A DNA stretch of 64,000 bases from Pseudomonas arcuscaelestis (GTDB lineage Bacteria; Pseudomonadota; Gammaproteobacteria; Pseudomonadales; Pseudomonadaceae). The position numbers and the translations under genes are program-made. Positions 43,974-53,563 of the stretch are shown one piece after another. The notes under the pieces were generated by a model. The model had not been told where the DNA came from and did no database searches. It worked only from the letters and a program-made list of their open reading frames with translations. Each line of letters starts with the position of its first letter. The first letter of the stretch is position 1. The stretch covers positions 1 to 64,000 of the forward strand of contig NZ_JACOPV010000012.1 of the NCBI RefSeq assembly GCF_016881005.1. The letters are read 5' to 3'.

Positions 43974-45272
43974 ATGCAAACAGCACAGGACGTTTTGCAA
44001 TCAACCCATCGGCACATCAACGGCGAGCGTTTGTGGCAATCGCTGATGGAGCTTGCCCGTCTCGGGGCTACGGTCAAGGGTGGGGTGTGCCGTCTGGCGC
44101 TGACTGACCTGGACCGCCAGGCCCGTGACCTGTTCATCAAGTGGACCGAGGAGGCAGGCTGCACCGTCAGCATCGACGGCGTCGGCAATATTTTCGCCCG
44201 CCGTGCGGGGCGCAACCCGCACTTGCCACCGGTGATGACCGGCAGCCATATTGATACCCAGCCCACTGGCGGCAAGTTCGACGGCTGCTTTGGCGTGCTG
44301 GCTGGCCTTGAGGTGGTGCGTACCCTCAATGATTTGAACATCGAAACCGAGGCGCCGCTGGAGGTGGTGGTCTGGACCAACGAGGAGGGCTCGCGCTTTG
44401 CCCCGTGCATGATGGGGTCGGGGGTGTTCGCCGAGAAGTTCACGTTGGAAGAAACCCTGGCCAAGGTCGACGCCGAAGGCATCAGTGTCGGCCAAGCGCT
44501 CAAGGCCATTGGCTATGCTGGGCCCAGGGCAGTCAGTGGTCATCCTGTGGGAGCCTATTTTGAGGCGCATATTGAGCAAGGGCCGATTCTGGAGGACCAG
44601 CACAAGACCATTGGCGTGGTACTCGGCGCGCTGGGTCAGAAGTGGTTCGACTTGACGCTGCGCGGTGTCGAGGCCCACGCCGGGCCGACACCTATGCACC
44701 TGCGCAAGGACGCCCTGGTCGGTGCCAGTGTGGTGGTGGCGGCGGTGAACCGAGTGGCCCTTGAGCATCAGCCGCATGCCTGCGGGACCGTCGGTTGCCT
44801 GCAGGCTTATCCGGGTTCGCGCAATGTCATTCCCGGTGAAGTGCGCATGACCCTGGATTTTCGCCACCTGGAGCCGCCACGTCTTGAGTCGATGATTGCC
44901 CAGGTGCGCGATGTGATCAGTAGTACCTGTGCGCAACATGGGCTGCAGTTCACCTTGACGCCGACGGCAGATTTTCCGCCGCTGTATTTCAATCAGGAGT
45001 GTGTCGAGGCGGTGCGCAGTGCGGCTCAGGGGCTAGGTCTGTCGCACATGGACATTGTCAGCGGCGCTGGCCACGATGCAATTTTTCTCGCTGAGCTGGG
45101 GCCGGCCGGTATGATTTTTGTGCCTTGTGAGGGGGGGATCAGCCACAACGAAATCGAGAACGCTGCACCTCAGGATCTGGCTGATGGTTGTGCAGTGTTG
45201 TTGCGGGCGATGTTGGTGGCGGCTGAGACGGTGGCTCGGGGCAGGGATGCGGTCGTGCTTAAGATGGCTTGA
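43974..45272 (+). CDS. N-carbamoyl-beta-alanine amidohydrolase (M20 carbamoylase family)
   Basis: 432 residues from the ATG at 43974 (AGGAGA upstream; the ATG at 43959 precedes that site). The M20-type metal motifs are 'TGSHIDTQPTGGKFDG' (His92), 'WTNEEGSRFAP', 'AHIEQGPILE' and 'GAGHDAIFLAELGP'. It removes the carbamoyl group to give beta-alanine (or 3-aminoisobutyrate), CO2 and ammonia, the last step of reductive pyrimidine degradation. Linkage to the NCS1 permease, hydA, preT and preA supports this over hydantoin-type carbamoylases, which share the fold. Confidence 0.88.
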   Translation: MQTAQDVLQSTHRHINGERLWQSLMELARLGATVKGGVCRLALTDLDRQARDLFIKWTEEAGCTVSIDGVGNIFARRAGRNPHLPPVMTGSHIDTQPTGGKFDGCFGVLAGLEVVRTLNDLNIETEAPLEVVVWTNEEGSRFAPCMMGSGVFAEKFTLEETLAKVDAEGISVGQALKAIGYAGPRAVSGHPVGAYFEAHIEQGPILEDQHKTIGVVLGALGQKWFDLTLRGVEAHAGPTPMHLRKDALVGASVVVAAVNRVALEHQPHACGTVGCLQAYPGSRNVIPGEVRMTLDFRHLEPPRLESMIAQVRDVISSTCAQHGLQFTLTPTADFPPLYFNQECVEAVRSAAQGLGLSHMDIVSGAGHDAIFLAELGPAGMIFVPCEGGISHNEIENAAPQDLADGCAVLLRAMLVAAETVARGRDAVVLKMA

Positions 45273-45356
45273 TTTTTGAGGGCTGCGGCGGTGGGATTTG
45301 TGGGTAGATCCATTTGCGATGGTGGCGCTTAGTCACCTTTGCGCCCTTACGGTGCC

Positions 45357-45443
45357 TTACTTTGGCCAGTCGCCCCAAAGTAAGCAAAGGGCTTGCCCCA
45401 CCAGAGCAGGTTCCAACTGTTGCGGGAGCCGGCCTTGCCGGCT
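45357..45443. repeat. Repetitive intergenic hairpins (REP-type)
   Basis: TTACTTTGG (45357-45365) / CCAAAGTAA (45375-45383) is followed by a GCCGGC-CTT-GCCGGC hairpin around 45427-45443. These are common Pseudomonas intergenic repeats, here between convergent genes; the GC-rich one may act as a terminator. Confidence 0.6.
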
Positions 45444-45465
45444 TGAAGATGGGTGCGCGATGGTG

Positions 45466-46335
45466 TCAGAGGCTGTCTCGCACCATTTGCAGGAAGGTTG
45501 CCACCAGGCGTCGTGAGCTTTGTTCGCGCAAGCACACGAGGGTCTCGGTGAGGCGGCGCTGGCAATCTACGATCGGCAAGGCGCAAACCCGCGCGTCCGC
45601 ACCAAATTCGGCGGCTGATACCACGCCCACGCCGATGCCCACCACTACCGCTTCGCGCGCCGCTTCCCGGCCTTCTACCTGGATCGCCGGGCGGATGCGC
45701 AGGCCCGCTCGTTGCATTTCTTCTTCCAGGGTCTGGCGGGTCACTGATCCCGGCTCGCGCAGCACGAGTGGCGTGTCATCGAGGTCGGCCAGGCTGATCG
45801 AGCCACGGCTGGCCCAGGGATGATTGTGTGAAACGAAAGCCACCATCGGGTCGCTGCGCATCGGTACGCAGAGGAGGCGTTCGTCATCGACATCTCGGCC
45901 AAGCAAGGCAAGGTCGGCCTGATAATTGAATAGCCTCAGTAGCGACTCGTCAGTGTTACCGGTCTCGATTTTGACGCTGATGCCCGGGTACTGCTCACAG
46001 AACTGCGCAATTTGCGGCAGCACATGCACCGGCGCATCGACGGCCAGGACCAAGGTTCCGGTCTGTAAGGCGCGAGAGTCCTGGAGCAGTTCGTGGGCTT
46101 CGGCTTCGCAGACAAACAAGCGCTGGGTGATCGCCAACAGGCGTTCGCCCAGGTCGGTCAGTTGCACCGAACGTTTGTTGCGATTGAACAGCAATACACC
46201 GAAGCGTTCTTCAAGTTTGCGCACCTGATCGGAGATCGCCGGCTGGGTGAGGAACAACCGTTCGGCGGCGCGGGTGAAGCTGCCGTGCAGGGCAACGGCA
46301 TGAAACGCTTTCAACTGAGCATGGGAGACCGACAT
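45466..46335 (-). CDS. LysR-type regulator, probably of aminophosphonate catabolism
   Basis: 289 residues: helix-turn-helix 'FTRAAERLFLTQPAISDQVR' with 'RFGVLLFNRNKRSVQLTDLG', then a co-inducer domain. The N-terminal sequence and the context fit the LysR subgroup (TIGR03339-like, phn_lysR) seen beside 2-aminoethylphosphonate genes. It is divergent from an organophosphate-type transporter and an FAD amine oxidase, with 278 bases between. Ligand inferred, not proven. Confidence 0.75.
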   Translation of the reverse strand: MSVSHAQLKAFHAVALHGSFTRAAERLFLTQPAISDQVRKLEERFGVLLFNRNKRSVQLTDLGERLLAITQRLFVCEAEAHELLQDSRALQTGTLVLAVDAPVHVLPQIAQFCEQYPGISVKIETGNTDESLLRLFNYQADLALLGRDVDDERLLCVPMRSDPMVAFVSHNHPWASRGSISLADLDDTPLVLREPGSVTRQTLEEEMQRAGLRIRPAIQVEGREAAREAVVVGIGVGVVSAAEFGADARVCALPIVDCQRRLTETLVCLREQSSRRLVATFLQMVRDSL

Positions 46336-46613
46336 CGCAGCACCTATTACAAGCTGAGCTTATTAGTGAAATACGATAAATCGATTTTATTTATCAGTCA
46401 GTAATTGTTTTTATCTCGTTCAGCCCGCCATGTCACGTCCTGTGACCAACGGGCCATGGACCTGGTTGAAAAGGCACAACAATACCGCTTGCTCCAGTTC
46501 CATCTGACCCTGTGACGGCCCTGACCGGTCGTCACGCAGTGCGCAACACAACAACAAGACAGGCGTTTTTTCAAATTCTGCCGGCACACTCAAGCTCCGA
46601 GGTCAGAGTCACC
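46336..46613. promoter_or_regulatory. Divergent promoter of the LysR / MFS-FAD oxidase genes
   Basis: An AT-rich part near the LysR start contains GATAAA (46375-46380) and TTTATC (46390-46395) as an inverted repeat around TCGATTTTA, a candidate LysR site. Closer to the transporter, GTGACG and CGTCAC (46511-46534) form a second inverted repeat. No gene lies inside. Confidence 0.4.
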
Positions 46614-47930
46614 ATGAATAAACACATTGCAGACATAAAGCGTTGGCGCGTGCAGATCTTTGCCGTCACCTGGATTGCCTACGCTGCGTTCTACTTCACC
46701 CGCAAAGCATTTTCCGTCGCCAAATTGGGCATTGGCGAAGACCCAAGTTTTACCCTCGACAAAATGGCCATGGCCAACCTCGATGCCATTTACCTGGCTG
46801 CCTATGCAGTGGGGCAGTTCACCTGGGGCATGCTCGCCGACCGCTTCGGCCCACGTGTGGTGGTGCTCGGCGGCCTGGTGATTTCTGCGGCAGCCGCGCT
46901 GGTGATGGGCAGTTACGCAACGTTCCCGATTTTCGCCACCTGCATGCTGGTTCAAGGCTTGGCCCAGTCCACGGGGTGGGCGGGATTGTGCAAGAACATT
47001 GGCAGTTTTTTCCCCTCGTCGCAGCGCGGTCGTGTGCTTGGGCTGTGGAGCTCGTGTTATGCGTTTGGCGGTCTTGTCGCTTCGCCCTTTGCCGGTTGGT
47101 GGGCCTACACCCTGGTCGGCAGTTGGCACGCGGCGTTTTTCTCCAGTGCCGCCGTGGTTGCCGGGGTGGCGGTGCTGTTTTTCTTCCTTCAGCGCAACAA
47201 GCCCGAAGACGTTGGTCTGCCAGCGGTGGAGCCTGAGCCTGAAAGCATGGTGCCCGGCACCACGATTTGCAGTATCTGGGCGCCGCTGCGCGAGATCCTG
47301 CGTAATCGCACCGTGCTGACCCTGGGGCTTGCGTACTTTCTACTGAAACCCGCGCGCTACGCGATTCTGTTATGGGGACCGGTCATGGTCTTTGAGCAGA
47401 TGCCCTCGGTGGGCAAGGTTGGCGCCGCAATCATCCCCACGGCCTTCGAACTGGCCGGCCTACTGGGCCCGATCATGATCGGCCTGGCCTCGGACAAGCT
47501 GTTTGGCGCCCGGCGCATGCCGGCCTGCGTGATCAGCCTGATCGTGCTGACGGTAACGCTGGCGCTGTTCATGGGCGCGATGCAAACCGGCAGCGTGATG
47601 CTGGTGGTGGCCTTGTTGTTTGTCATGGGCCTGACCTTGTACGGGCCGGATTCGATGATCAGCGGCGCGGCCGCCATCGATTTCGGCAGCGCCAAGGCGG
47701 GTGCCACGGCAGCTGGTTTCGTTAACGGCTGTGGCTCGGTGGGCGCGATTCTCGGTGGTCTGCTGCCAGGCTATTTCGACGGCATCACCGTGTTCATCGT
47801 ATTTGCCGCCTGCGCCCTGTTCTCGGCGCTGGTGCTGGTGCCGCACTGGAACAGTCGCCCGGCGACAGCCGATCACATCCCGGCCGTGGCACCGAATACG
47901 GCCATGGCAATCAAGCCACTGCGTACCTGA
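46614..47930 (+). CDS. MFS transporter of the organophosphate/phosphoglycerate type
   Basis: 438 residues from the ATG at 46614 (GAGG upstream); an open frame extends to 46512 without a site. Twelve predicted helices; the start 'WRVQIFAVTWIAYAAFYFTR' followed by 'KAFSVAK' is the OPA/GlpT-like signature, with 'GQFTWGMLADRFGPRVVV' as the MFS loop. Its family and the neighbouring FAD oxidase suggest import of a phosphonate or phosphate ester such as an aminoethylphosphonate. Confidence 0.82.
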   Translation: MNKHIADIKRWRVQIFAVTWIAYAAFYFTRKAFSVAKLGIGEDPSFTLDKMAMANLDAIYLAAYAVGQFTWGMLADRFGPRVVVLGGLVISAAAALVMGSYATFPIFATCMLVQGLAQSTGWAGLCKNIGSFFPSSQRGRVLGLWSSCYAFGGLVASPFAGWWAYTLVGSWHAAFFSSAAVVAGVAVLFFFLQRNKPEDVGLPAVEPEPESMVPGTTICSIWAPLREILRNRTVLTLGLAYFLLKPARYAILLWGPVMVFEQMPSVGKVGAAIIPTAFELAGLLGPIMIGLASDKLFGARRMPACVISLIVLTVTLALFMGAMQTGSVMLVVALLFVMGLTLYGPDSMISGAAAIDFGSAKAGATAAGFVNGCGSVGAILGGLLPGYFDGITVFIVFAACALFSALVLVPHWNSRPATADHIPAVAPNTAMAIKPLRT

Positions 47931-47949
47931 CACCTACAAGGAACCGACC

Positions 47950-49341
47950 ATGAGACCCTTTTGGCTGCAACAGGCGCTGGATCAGGAAGATGCACGCGCG
48001 TGTCCACCACTGTCTGGCGATACCCACTGCGATGTGTGCATTGTCGGTGGGGGTTACACCGGGCTCTGGACCGCGCTGATGCTCAAGGAGCAAAACCCGG
48101 CCCTGGATGTCGTGCTGATCGAGGCCGATATCTGTGGCGCCGGGGCCAGTGGGCGCAATGGCGGTTGCGCGCTGTCATGGTCGGCCAAGTATTTCACCCT
48201 GGAACGGCTGTTCGGGGTGCAGGAGGCGATACGTCTGGTCAAGGCATCCGAGCAGAGCATCTATGCAATTGGTGACTTCTGTCGTGATCACGCTATCGAT
48301 GCGGACTACCGCTTGGACGGCACCTTGTACACCGCCACCAACCGCGCCCAGATGGGCGCTACCGACGGCGTGATTGCCGCGCTGGAGCGCCAGGGCATCA
48401 ACTCGTTTCGGCGCTTGCCGGTGGATGAGGTGCAGCGCATGGCCGGTTCGGCCAAGCATTTGGAAGGCTGGTTCTCGCCAGCTGCCGCCACGGTGCAACC
48501 GGGCAAACTGGTGCGCGGTCTGCGCCGGGTTGCCCTGCACAAGGGCGTGCGCATTTTTGAACGCACCGCCATGACCGGCCTGCAGGAGGGGCCGCAGGCG
48601 GTGGTGGAAACCGCCACTGGCAACGTTCGTGCAGCAAGTGTGGTCCTGGGTCTCAATGCCTGGATGGCCCGCGCCTTCCCGCAGTTCGAACGCAGCGTGG
48701 CGATTGTCTCCAGCGACATGATCATTACTGAGCCGCAACCGCAGTTGCTGGGCCAGATTGGCTTGACCAATGGCGTCAGCGTGCTGGATTCGCGGATCTT
48801 CGTGCATTACTACCACAACACCAGCGACGGCCGGCTGATGCTTGGTAAAGGTGGCAACACCTTTGCCTACGGCGGACGCATGCTGCCGGTATTCGATCAG
48901 CCGTCACCCTACGAGGCGCTGTTGCGGCGTAGCCTCGGCGAGTTCTTCCCTGCATTGGCGCAGGTGCCCGTGGCCGCCACCTGGAACGGTCCTTCCGATC
49001 GCTCGGTGACCGGCTTGCCGTTCTTCGGTCGCCTGGGTGCGCAGGGCAATGTGTTCTATGGCTTTGGCTACTCAGGCAGTGGTGTCGGCCCGTGTCATAT
49101 GGGCGGGCAGATCCTTTCGTCGCTGGCGCTGGGGCTGGACAACGAATGGACGCGCTCACCTTTGGTCAACGGTCCGCTGGGCTATTTTCCTCCCGAACCC
49201 ATCCGTTACCTGGGGTCGTTGATGGTGCGCAACGCCATTCGTCGCAAAGAGCAGGCCGAGGATCATGGTCATCGTCCACGGCGCCTGGATGTGCGCCTGG
49301 CACGTTTTGCCGCGGCGGCGGGTAAGGCCGACAAGGGCTGA
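47950..49341 (+). CDS. FAD-dependent amine oxidoreductase (DAO family), aminophosphonate type
   Basis: 463 residues from the ATG at 47950, with AAGGA ten bases upstream; the longer frame from 47701 overlaps the transporter. 'DVCIVGGGYTGLWTALML' near 30-47 and 'VLIEADICGAGASGRNGGC' form the FAD-binding DAO domain; 'FYGFGYSGSGVGPCHMGGQI' is the C-terminal FAD contact. This matches the family I know as putative aminophosphonate oxidoreductases (TIGR03329), FAD enzymes found beside 2-aminoethylphosphonate genes. It likely oxidises an (N-methyl)amino group to an aldehyde. The substrate is inferred. Confidence 0.8.
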   Translation: MRPFWLQQALDQEDARACPPLSGDTHCDVCIVGGGYTGLWTALMLKEQNPALDVVLIEADICGAGASGRNGGCALSWSAKYFTLERLFGVQEAIRLVKASEQSIYAIGDFCRDHAIDADYRLDGTLYTATNRAQMGATDGVIAALERQGINSFRRLPVDEVQRMAGSAKHLEGWFSPAAATVQPGKLVRGLRRVALHKGVRIFERTAMTGLQEGPQAVVETATGNVRAASVVLGLNAWMARAFPQFERSVAIVSSDMIITEPQPQLLGQIGLTNGVSVLDSRIFVHYYHNTSDGRLMLGKGGNTFAYGGRMLPVFDQPSPYEALLRRSLGEFFPALAQVPVAATWNGPSDRSVTGLPFFGRLGAQGNVFYGFGYSGSGVGPCHMGGQILSSLALGLDNEWTRSPLVNGPLGYFPPEPIRYLGSLMVRNAIRRKEQAEDHGHRPRRLDVRLARFAAAAGKADKG

Positions 49342-49436
49342 GCAGTTTTTTTGTCGATTGCCAGAACGAGGATGTATAAACTGCACCCACTTTGCTGGTC
49401 GCTACCTGAACCGGCAGTTGAAACAAGAGAGTCGAG

Positions 49437-50144
49437 ATGGGCGCACAGTGGAAAGCCAAGCATAGAGAAACAGCAGCCAACGCCAAGGGCAAGATCATGG
49501 GCAAGCTGTCCAAGGAGATTCAGATTGCCGCCAAGGCTGGCGCTGACCCGGACATGAACCCACGCCTGCGTCTGGCGGTAGAGCAGGCCAAAAAGGCCTC
49601 GATGACCCGCGAAACCCTGGAGCGGGCGATCCGCAAGGGCGCAGGTCTGGATGGCGATTCCGTGCAGTACAACTCGGTCACCTACGAAGGCTATGCGCCG
49701 CACCAGGTACCGCTGATCGTCGAGTGCCTGACCGACAACGTCAACCGTACTGTGGCGCAGATCCGCGTATTGTTCCGCAAGGGCCAGTTGGGCGCTTCGG
49801 GCTCCGTCGCCTGGGACTTCAACCACGTTGGCCTGATCGAAGCCACGCCGGCCAGCGCTGACGCGGACCCGGAAATGGCCGCAATCGAAGCGGGCGCCCA
49901 GGATTTTGCTGAAGGTGAAGAAGAGGGCGCGACCCTGTTCATTACCGACACCACCGACCTGGATGCGGTACAGAAGGCCTTGCCGGCGCAAGGTTTTACC
50001 GTTGTTTCGGCGAAAATCGGCTACACCCCGAAGAACCCGGTCAGCGGTTTGAGCGATGAGCAAATGGCTGAAGTCGAGGCATTCCTGCATGCCATCGATG
50101 ACAATGATGACGTGCAGAACGTCTACGTAGGTTTGGCTGGCTGA
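49437..50144 (+). CDS. YebC/PmpR-family DNA-binding or translation-linked regulator (YeeN-like)
   Basis: 235 residues: '[20 protein letters not shown]' and '[20 protein letters not shown]' at the N-terminus, then '[20 protein letters not shown]' and '[15 protein letters not shown]', typical of the YebC three-domain fold. The N-terminal wording matches the YeeN-like branch rather than the ruvC-linked yebC. Members bind nucleic acid, and recent work links them to translation of proline-rich stretches. It stands alone and ends at a strong hairpin. Confidence 0.88.
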   Translation: MGAQWKAKHRETAANAKGKIMGKLSKEIQIAAKAGADPDMNPRLRLAVEQAKKASMTRETLERAIRKGAGLDGDSVQYNSVTYEGYAPHQVPLIVECLTDNVNRTVAQIRVLFRKGQLGASGSVAWDFNHVGLIEATPASADADPEMAAIEAGAQDFAEGEEEGATLFITDTTDLDAVQKALPAQGFTVVSAKIGYTPKNPVSGLSDEQMAEVEAFLHAIDDNDDVQNVYVGLAG

Positions 50145-50164
50145 TCTAAAAGTCCAGTTACCTT

Positions 50165-50203
50165 AACGCGGGGGGCAAGTCGAATAGGCTTGTCCCCCGC
50201 GTT
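50165..50203 (+). terminator. Hairpin terminator after the yebC-like gene
   Basis: AACGCGGGGGGCAAG (50165-50179) pairs with CTTGTCCCCCGCGTT (50189-50203) with one G-U-type pair and a 9-base loop, 20 bases past the stop. There is no long T-run, but the stem is very stable. Confidence 0.65.
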
Positions 50204-50324
50204 GCGTTCAGGCCCTGCATTTGTGCATATCTGATGAGACTTAAGTCCGATGGCGTCCCTGCGATAGCCAGCCATAATCGATATTCGCCCTTTTAAATAA
50301 CAACAAACTCAGGGTTCAGTACCG

Positions 50325-52214
50325 ATGACTTATCAGCACAGCTATGCCCGTTCCATCGCCGATCCTGCCGCGTTCTGGGCCGAACATGCCGATGGACTGG
50401 CCTGGTATCGCAAGCCCCTGCAAACCCTCGGGGAACGTCCCGATGGCACCCACCAGTGGTTTGCCGACGGCAGCCTGAACAGTTGCTACCTGGCCCTGGA
50501 TCATCAGATCGAACAGGGACGAGGGGAGCAGACTGCCCTTATCTACGACTCACCTGTAACCGGCAGCCAGCAACAGTTCACCTATGTGCAACTGCGTGAC
50601 GAAGTCGCGCGCCTGGCTGGATTGCTGCGTGAGTTGGGGGTGCAGAAGGGCGATGGCGTGATTATCTACATGCCCATGGTGCCCCAGGCGGCCATGGCCA
50701 TGCTTGCCTGTGCTCGCATCGGTGCCGTGCATTCGGTGGTGTTCGGCGGTTTTGCCGCCAATGAACTGGCCCTGCGTATCGACGATGCACGCCCGACCTT
50801 GCTGCTGACCGCTTCCTGCGGGCTGGAGTTTGATCGCGTCATCGAATACAAGCCGCTGGTTGACCGCGCCCTGCAACTGGCCAGCCATCAACCGCGCAAG
50901 GTGCTGGTGCTGCAGCGTCCGCAGGCGCCGGCAACCCTGATTGAAGGCCGCGACCTCGACTGGCAGCAAGCCGTGGCCAAGGCCCGCCCGGTAGCGCCGG
51001 TAGAGCTGGCCGCCGCCGATCCGCTGTACATCATGTACACCTCCGGCACCACCGGAAAACCCAAGGGTATTGTTCGTGAGAACGGTGGTAACGCCGTGGC
51101 CCTGAGCTTCGCCATGCGTCATATCTACGGTATGCAGGCCGGTGATGTGTGGTGGGGAATTTCCGATGTTGGCTGGGTGGTCGGCCACTCGTTGATCGTC
51201 TATGGCCCACTGATGAACGGCTGCACCACCGTGTTTTATGAGGGTAAGCCGATTCGCACGCCCGATGCGGGCGCCTACTGGCGCGTGGTCGAGCAGTATC
51301 GGGTCAACGGCCTGTTCTGCGCACCGACCGCCATGCGCGCCATCCGCAAGGAGGACCCGGAGGGCGAGCTGCTGCGCAGTTATGACCTGAGTTCCTTGCG
51401 CCAGCTGTTCCTGGCGGGGGAAAAGCTCGATTCCAGCACGCATCAGTGGCTGGAATCGATCAGCGGCAAGACGGTTCACGACCACTGGTGGCAAACCGAA
51501 ACCGGCTGGCCGGTGACGGCACCTTGCGTGGGGCTCGATGGCAGTGCCGCGCGGCCAGGTTCAAGCAACCGCGCCGTGCCGGGTTACCACGTGCGGGTGC
51601 TGGACGATGACGGCCAACTGCTTGGCCCGAACCAGCAGGGCGCCATTGTAATCGCCTTGCCATTGCCGCCCGGTTGCAGCCAGACGCTGTGGGGCGACCA
51701 CCAGCGCTATCTGGATGCCTACCTCACCACCTATCCGGGCTACTACCACACAGGTGACGGCGGGTACCTGGACGATGATGGTTTTGTCTACATCATGGGC
51801 CGTACCGACGATGTCATTAACGTTTCCGGGCACCGCCTGTCGACCGGTGAAATGGAAGACCTGGTGGCTCGCCATCCAGCGGTGGCCGAGTGCGCGGTGA
51901 TTGGCGTGCATGACGAAATCAAGGGCCAGGTGCCGCTGGCCCTGGTGGTGCTCAAGGACGGCCAGGGCATCAGCGAGGCTGCCTTGCAGAGCGAGCTGAT
52001 GGCCAGCGTACGTGAGCAAATCGGAGCCCTTGCCTGTTTCAATCAGGTGCGGGTGGTCAAGCGCCTGCCCAAGACACGCTCAGGCAAGATCCTGCGTGCT
52101 GTGCTGCGCAAGATTGCCGATCAGCAGGCCTACACACCGCCCTCAACCCTGGATGATCCGGCTGTGCTGGGAGAAATCGAAGCGGTGCTGGCGAGCTTCG
52201 CGCGGGTGGGTTAA
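50325..52214 (+). CDS. prpE: Propionyl-CoA/acetyl-CoA synthetase-like enzyme (PrpE type)
   Basis: 629 residues, the usual length of PrpE/Acs. The N-terminal 'YQHSYARSIADPAAFWAEHA' segment, the AMP-binding loop 'YIMYTSGTTGKPKGIVRENG', 'WWQTETGWPV' and the C-terminal 'KRLPKTRSGKILRAVLRKI' (with the acetylatable Lys) are all present. It activates propionate or a related short acid to the CoA ester with ATP. The gene is not beside prpBCD genes, so it may act on other short-chain acids. An intergenic stretch of 180 bases with a terminator precedes it. Confidence 0.85.
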   Translation: MTYQHSYARSIADPAAFWAEHADGLAWYRKPLQTLGERPDGTHQWFADGSLNSCYLALDHQIEQGRGEQTALIYDSPVTGSQQQFTYVQLRDEVARLAGLLRELGVQKGDGVIIYMPMVPQAAMAMLACARIGAVHSVVFGGFAANELALRIDDARPTLLLTASCGLEFDRVIEYKPLVDRALQLASHQPRKVLVLQRPQAPATLIEGRDLDWQQAVAKARPVAPVELAAADPLYIMYTSGTTGKPKGIVRENGGNAVALSFAMRHIYGMQAGDVWWGISDVGWVVGHSLIVYGPLMNGCTTVFYEGKPIRTPDAGAYWRVVEQYRVNGLFCAPTAMRAIRKEDPEGELLRSYDLSSLRQLFLAGEKLDSSTHQWLESISGKTVHDHWWQTETGWPVTAPCVGLDGSAARPGSSNRAVPGYHVRVLDDDGQLLGPNQQGAIVIALPLPPGCSQTLWGDHQRYLDAYLTTYPGYYHTGDGGYLDDDGFVYIMGRTDDVINVSGHRLSTGEMEDLVARHPAVAECAVIGVHDEIKGQVPLALVVLKDGQGISEAALQSELMASVREQIGALACFNQVRVVKRLPKTRSGKILRAVLRKIADQQAYTPPSTLDDPAVLGEIEAVLASFARVG

Positions 52215-52235
52215 GCCCCCGCGCATCGGTGGCTT

Positions 52236-53381
52236 TCAGCAGTCGGCCTGGCGTAACTGACCGAGCCGGCTGCGGGTTCGCGCCAGGTCGGCGGCAACGC
52301 CCTGCAGGCTCACCTGCAGCGGCGCTGCGCCGATCACGATCAAATGTTTGTCCTGGTCATAAAGCACATCCACCAGATTGATGAAGCGCTGCTGCTCGGC
52401 GATCGAACAGTCGTCGAGGCACGGCAAGCCGTCGATAATCCAGTAATCGAAGCGCTGGGCCAGCTGCAGGTAATCCATAACCGCCGTAGGCTGTTCGCAG
52501 ATCTGGGCGAAATCGAATCCTACTGTCTTGTCCTCGGCCAGCAGCGCCTTAAGTTGGCGTTTGCCCACGTGCAGCATCACAGGGTTAGTGGCTGAGAGGG
52601 CCATGCCTGAGGCAGGCAGTTGCAGTGCCTGGCGCTGCTGCGGGTTACCCGGCCAAACATAGTGGCCCTGGGTGAAGCGCTGGTGGCTTGTGGATGTACT
52701 CAAACTGCGATAGTCCTGGTCACCGCCCACTTCCAGCACCTGCATCTGGCTGTTGATCAAGCGTATGACCGGCTCGAAACGCTGATGGTAGAGAGGGTTG
52801 GGCAACAAACCTTCCGGCGCGTAATTGGACGTCACCACTACAAAGATGCGCCGGGCGAACAGTGCCTGGAACAACCGGGTGATGAGCATTGCGTCGCCAA
52901 TGTCGTGCACATGAAATTCATCGAAGCACAATACCTGGCAGTCTTGCAGCAGTTGGTCGAGGGTGCAGGCCAGGGCGTCATCCTGCTGGCGGTGCTCGAA
53001 CATGCCTTGGTGCAGGCGGGCAAAAAAATCATGAAAATGCAGGCGACGCTTGTGCGCCTGTGGCAATGCGTGAAAGAACCCATCGAGCAGCCAGCTTTTG
53101 CCTCGTCCAACCTTGCCATGCAGATACAAACTGCGAGCCTGGCCGCTGTCGATACGAGTAGCCTGTTTGGCAAAGTGTTCGATGACCTGCAATTGCCCCT
53201 GGCTCAAGGTGAAACCCTGGACTGCAGCCTTGTGACGAAAATACTGATGAACGGTTGCAGGCAGGCTGGCGTCGCCAGCGGATGCCGGTGCGAGATGATG
53301 GCGCAAGGCGCGTATCGGTGAGCGTATCCAGGAAGGTGGTTGAGCAGGCAATCTGGGCGCCTCAAGGCTGAAAGGACTCAA
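52236..53381 (-). CDS. AFG1/ZapE-family AAA+ ATPase
   Basis: 381 residues: Walker A 'LHGKVGRGKSWLLD', Walker B 'CQVLCFDEFHVHDIGDAM', sensor 'VVVTSNYAPEGLLPNPLYHQ', all typical of AFG1-like/ZapE ATPases. The P-loop has Ser where ZapE has Thr. The family works in division and in mitochondrial or bacterial protein quality control. Its sequence looks like a second, divergent copy rather than the zapE beside rplM/rpsI. It converges with prpE and is divergent from the fimbrial operon. Confidence 0.85.
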   Translation of the reverse strand: MSPFSLEAPRLPAQPPSWIRSPIRALRHHLAPASAGDASLPATVHQYFRHKAAVQGFTLSQGQLQVIEHFAKQATRIDSGQARSLYLHGKVGRGKSWLLDGFFHALPQAHKRRLHFHDFFARLHQGMFEHRQQDDALACTLDQLLQDCQVLCFDEFHVHDIGDAMLITRLFQALFARRIFVVVTSNYAPEGLLPNPLYHQRFEPVIRLINSQMQVLEVGGDQDYRSLSTSTSHQRFTQGHYVWPGNPQQRQALQLPASGMALSATNPVMLHVGKRQLKALLAEDKTVGFDFAQICEQPTAVMDYLQLAQRFDYWIIDGLPCLDDCSIAEQQRFINLVDVLYDQDKHLIVIGAAPLQVSLQGVAADLARTRSRLGQLRQADC

Positions 53382-53563
53382 GCACCGGCTTGAGTGAGCG
53401 CGGCTAATTTAACCAAAATGGCCGGTAGCTGCCAACGCGTGAGGAGGTCGGTAATGCGACGGCGGATCTTGTACGCGACCTGTACATTCTCCTACGAGCT
53501 GGCAGCATTTTTCTTCACTGCTACCCTGAAAACCAGATGAATTCTGCGTTAAAGGATGAAAGT

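Noticed and set aside
42678-44000. 440-codon minus-strand frame across the NCS1 permease
   Set aside because: Antisense shadow, rich in Gln/His/Gly, without a start signal.
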